Positions 50,017 to 51,612 of a stretch of DNA of 51,612 nt are shown piece by piece (the first letter of the stretch is position 1; every line of letters begins with the position of its first letter). The stretch is taken from NCBI GenBank assembly GCA_964445645.1, contig CAYULH010000022.1:1-51612 (forward strand), in the 5' to 3' direction. Source of the stretch: Aureispira sp964445645. GTDB taxonomy: Bacteria > Bacteroidota > Bacteroidia > Chitinophagales > Saprospiraceae. The position numbers and the translations under genes are program-made. The notes under the pieces were generated by a model. That model saw nothing but the letters and a program-made list of their open reading frames with translations. It was not told the DNA's origin and did not search any database.

Positions 50017-50588
50017 ACTTCTTTATGTTCTACATCTGCTATATTAACAATCTTAACCTCAGATAAGTTTTTATTAGGGGCATAAACTGCACAAATAGTA
50101 CAATTAGGAGTTCTTAAATTAATAGCTTTAATTCTTTCCCTTGCAAACTTAATGTAAAAATTCCCTTTCGCAACATCTATATCTAAAAATTGCTCTCCTC
50201 TTGCTAAGTTTATCAATAACCCATCTATGAATTTCAACTTTTTCTTCAGTATTCTTATCTTATCCTCAAAACGATCATATATATACTCCAAAATTTTAAT
50301 CCCGTCCTCTGTTGTTAAATCAAGTAGGTTATCATCATGAACTGTAATTGTTGATTTCAATACAGCATATTTTTTATATCCATAAATCTTATTTTTGGTA
50401 TTCCAAGCCTGTGCTATTGCCCATTTTCGTGCTTGTTCATTGGGGCTTGTACTCAAACCCTCAATAAAAAAATATACGCCATCTCCTAGCCACTCTTTAT
50501 CTCCAATTGATAATTCATAGTTTGATTTAACAATTTGAGTTGCTGACGAGAGACTAGTCCCATGATACCCCTTTAACTCATGAACCAT
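50013..50588 (-). CDS. ADP-ribosyltransferase-like putative toxin of a TAC operon
   Basis: 191 residues. The N-terminus KGYHGTSLSSATQIVKSNYE (His9 in Y-H-G-T) followed by LGDGVYFFIEG (Tyr39) is the H-Y pair of the diphtheria-toxin/PARP-like ART fold that binds NAD+; a helix with QARKWAIAQAW follows, as in PARP-like members. The third catalytic residue is not clear. The C-terminus (NCTICAVYAPNKNLSEVKIV) is beta-rich. Upstream the region holds two TTTTATAAAA palindromes that may be operator sites. The gene order toxin-antitoxin-SecB-like chaperone equals that of CmdTAC, where CmdT is an ART that modifies mRNA during phage infection. Confidence 0.7.
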   Translation of the reverse strand: MVHELKGYHGTSLSSATQIVKSNYELSIGDKEWLGDGVYFFIEGLSTSPNEQARKWAIAQAWNTKNKIYGYKKYAVLKSTITVHDDNLLDLTTEDGIKILEYIYDRFEDKIRILKKKLKFIDGLLINLARGEQFLDIDVAKGNFYIKFARERIKAINLRTPNCTICAVYAPNKNLSEVKIVNIADVEHKEV

Positions 50589-50631
50589 ATATATGATCTT
50601 TACAACGAAAAAAAATTCAAATGATTTCTCT

Positions 50632-50680
50632 TTTTATAAAAATGCTAAAAAAAATTGACCTATAGTCGATTTTTATAAAA
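50632..50680 (-). promoter_or_regulatory. Paired palindromes upstream of the TAC-like operon
   Basis: TTTTATAAAA occurs at 50632-50641 and 50671-50680, 39 bp apart (nearly four helical turns), 44 and 83 bp before the ART-like start codon. Each is self-complementary. Autoregulation by an antitoxin is common, so they may be operators; the AT-rich context makes chance likely too. Confidence 0.3.
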
Positions 50681-50710
50681 CAATTTTATTTGTCATAAAA
50701 ATAAAACCAT

Positions 50711-50932
50711 ATCAATACAACAAAAAACCTACAAGAAAAAATAGCCAGAGCTTCAGACATACTCGAACAGATTGACAAGCTCAATGAGATGGTAGATTTT
50801 CATAAGAAGGAATCCAATGAAGCCAGTATGATTCGCCAATATGAATTGATGAGAAAAGAGTTTCTCAAAGAATTGGAAGAAGTATTGAACCAATTCCAAA
50901 TCAATGTAACCATTGAAGAAAAAGCAGCCTAA
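50711..50932 (+). CDS. Small coiled-coil protein with unclear start codon
   Basis: An open frame from 50705 to the stop at 50930-50932 encodes NTTKNLQEKIARASDILEQI then DKLNEMVDFHKKESNEASMI and a charged helical end, which is a small helical protein type seen in Bacteroidota and cyanobacteria. No ATG, GTG or TTG is at the expected beginning; the codon at 50711 is ATC, which may be a mutated ATG. The first in-frame ATG (50789) would give only 47 residues and cut off the first helix. The gene could be a start-lost relic or use a rare start. It is divergent from the TAC-like operon and 131 bp upstream of the antitoxin-like gene. Function unknown. Confidence 0.4.
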   Translation: MNTTKNLQEKIARASDILEQIDKLNEMVDFHKKESNEASMIRQYELMRKEFLKELEEVLNQFQINVTIEEKAA

Positions 50933-51063
50933 TAAGTCCTAGCTCCCAGCTACACCCGATTTTTTCTCAATAAAAACAAAAATAACCCCTCAAAAACGAA
51001 CCAAAAACCCACAAACACTCATTTTACGTATAAAGCAGTTAAATTTACACGTAGAATATCATT

Positions 51064-51612
51064 ATGAATACCAAATTAACCTTGAGTCTAAACAAAGACA
51101 TCCTCCAAAAAGCTGAACTATATGCCAAGGAGCATAATGTCAGCTTGTCCTTGCTCATTGAAACCTACCTACAAAAAATCATTGCGGACAACAACACTAC
51201 TCCTGCCCCAAAAGGCAGGGCTGTTAAGTTCTAAATTTAGATTATTGTTAACGCTAAGTTTGTGAATCCCGAAGGGATGAAATGATTATAGCTTTGTTTA
51301 CAAAGCGTATTTTTGAACCCTGAAAGGGTGCTATTATCGGCTTGTAGGGGGAATAATGACATCCCTTCGGGATTTAAAGGCATCTTATAGGCATTATTAC
51401 TACAATAATGACATCCTTTCAGGATTTTTTTCAATAGTATTCAGAGTCATTTGCCAGAACTTAACAGCCCTGCCCCAAAAGGAAGTATTGTTAATGAGCT
51501 AAGTGGTGTTATTACCCTTGGTAATGATGAAGATTTCAGAGAAGATTACATGCACTATTTAAGTAGTCTTAAAAAAGTAAACGGGCTAAAAAACGATTCT
51601 TTTTCCCCAGCT
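51064..51612 (+). pseudogene. DUF6364-like antitoxin gene interrupted by a MITE-like element
   Basis: The frame from ATG 51064 encodes MNTKLTLSLNKDILQKAELY, AKEHNVSLSLLIETYLQKI, typical of DUF6364-like antitoxins (a ribbon-helix-helix-type start). After residue 50 the element at 51216 breaks it and adds GRAVKF-stop (51234). If the element and one copy of its 10-bp target duplication are removed, the frame continues as PAPKGSIVNELSGVITLGND, EDFREDYMHYLSSLKKV, which is the usual C-terminus of such proteins, and runs out of the window. So the intact gene was longer. A partner toxin gene would be expected to the right, outside. Confidence 0.72.
51216..51472. mobile_element. 257-bp MITE-like element with 17-bp terminal inverted repeats
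   Basis: Left end CAGGGCTGTTAAGTTCT (51216-51232), right end AGAACTTAACAGCCCTG (51456-51472): perfect complements. It is flanked by a 10-bp target duplication CCCCAAAAGG (51206-51215 and 51473-51482). It carries no transposase. Inside are short palindromic units: AATCCCGAAGGGATG (51265-51279), ACCCTGAAAGGGT (51317-51329), CATCCCTTCGGGATT (51360-51374) and CATCCTTTCAGGATT (51412-51426). The last two are in a 24-bp near-direct repeat (51352-51375 and 51404-51427). It must be moved in trans by a transposase of the same ends. Confidence 0.85.

Noticed and set aside
51352..51427. Repeats resembling a short CRISPR array
   Set aside because: Only two copies of a 24-bp imperfect repeat; the unit is palindromic and lies inside the element. 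No cas genes.
51237..51434. 65-residue minus-strand ORF in the right end
   Set aside because: It lies wholly inside the MITE-like element and translates its REP-like palindromes; no coding character.

Overview
The window looks like a chromosomal segment of a member of the Bacteroidota, most likely from the Saprospiraceae side of the phylum. The DNA is AT-rich. Several gene starts are preceded by the Bacteroidota promoter form TTTG-N19/20-TAnnTTTG (clearest at rpmH, 37628-37658, and at the outer-membrane protein gene, 24544-24575). Shine-Dalgarno sequences are generally absent. Gene content fits: a TonB-dependent receptor with a carboxypeptidase-regulatory-like N-terminus, an ExbB plus three ExbD cluster, nSTAND-WD40 proteins and large secreted or lipoproteins of unknown function. 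Family names come from reading motifs; no database search was run.

Layout. 1-6 kb (minus): a large secreted protein running off the left edge and a TonB-dependent receptor, probably one transcription unit. 6.4-11.3 kb: a D-isomer 2-hydroxyacid dehydrogenase; an operon of membrane protein, PemK/MazF-like protein and rsmA; and, divergent from it, pdxA with a long acidic/lysine-rich tail. 11.4-15 kb (minus): an ECF sigma factor with a large membrane-anchored putative anti-sigma partner, and a secreted protein. 15.4-16.7 kb: a dicarboxylate/amino-acid:cation symporter. 16.8-19.6 kb (minus): a proteasome-beta-like Ntn-hydrolase with a small partner gene, a small acidic protein and a TerB-like protein. 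19.7-24.5 kb: a tandemly duplicated lipoprotein gene and a TPR/beta-barrel outer-membrane protein. 24.7-28.2 kb: an nSTAND1 ATPase with a membrane helix and WD40 repeats. 28.5-31.9 kb: murA (Asp in place of the active-site Cys), an alpha/beta hydrolase and a MORN-like lipoprotein. 32-35.5 kb: ExbB, a membrane protein, three ExbD and tRNA-Ser(GGA). 36-41.2 kb: a DUF4230 protein, a HAD phosphatase, rpmH, a lipoprotein, an NlpC/P60 enzyme, YicC and a potassium channel. 41.5-49.3 kb: a baseplate-J-like protein of contractile-injection type, a decayed toxin-antitoxin locus, a lipoprotein peptide deformylase and an Asp-box beta-propeller protein. 49.4-51.6 kb: a three-gene toxin-antitoxin-chaperone-like operon, a small coiled-coil gene without an obvious start codon, and an antitoxin-like gene interrupted by a 257-bp MITE-like element.

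The most notable system is the overlapping operon at 49392-50588: an ADP-ribosyltransferase-like toxin, a 76-residue putative antitoxin and a SecB-like chaperone. This is the architecture of CmdTAC-type toxin-antitoxin-chaperone (TAC) phage-defence systems. Next to it lie three other small toxin-antitoxin-like loci in different states of decay (44.7 kb, 50.7 kb, 51.1 kb), so the right end of the window behaves like a small defence and mobile-element zone. The second notable locus is the Thr1/Asp17 proteasome-beta-like hydrolase at 17.1-18.3 kb. The remainder is mostly housekeeping and cell-envelope genes.
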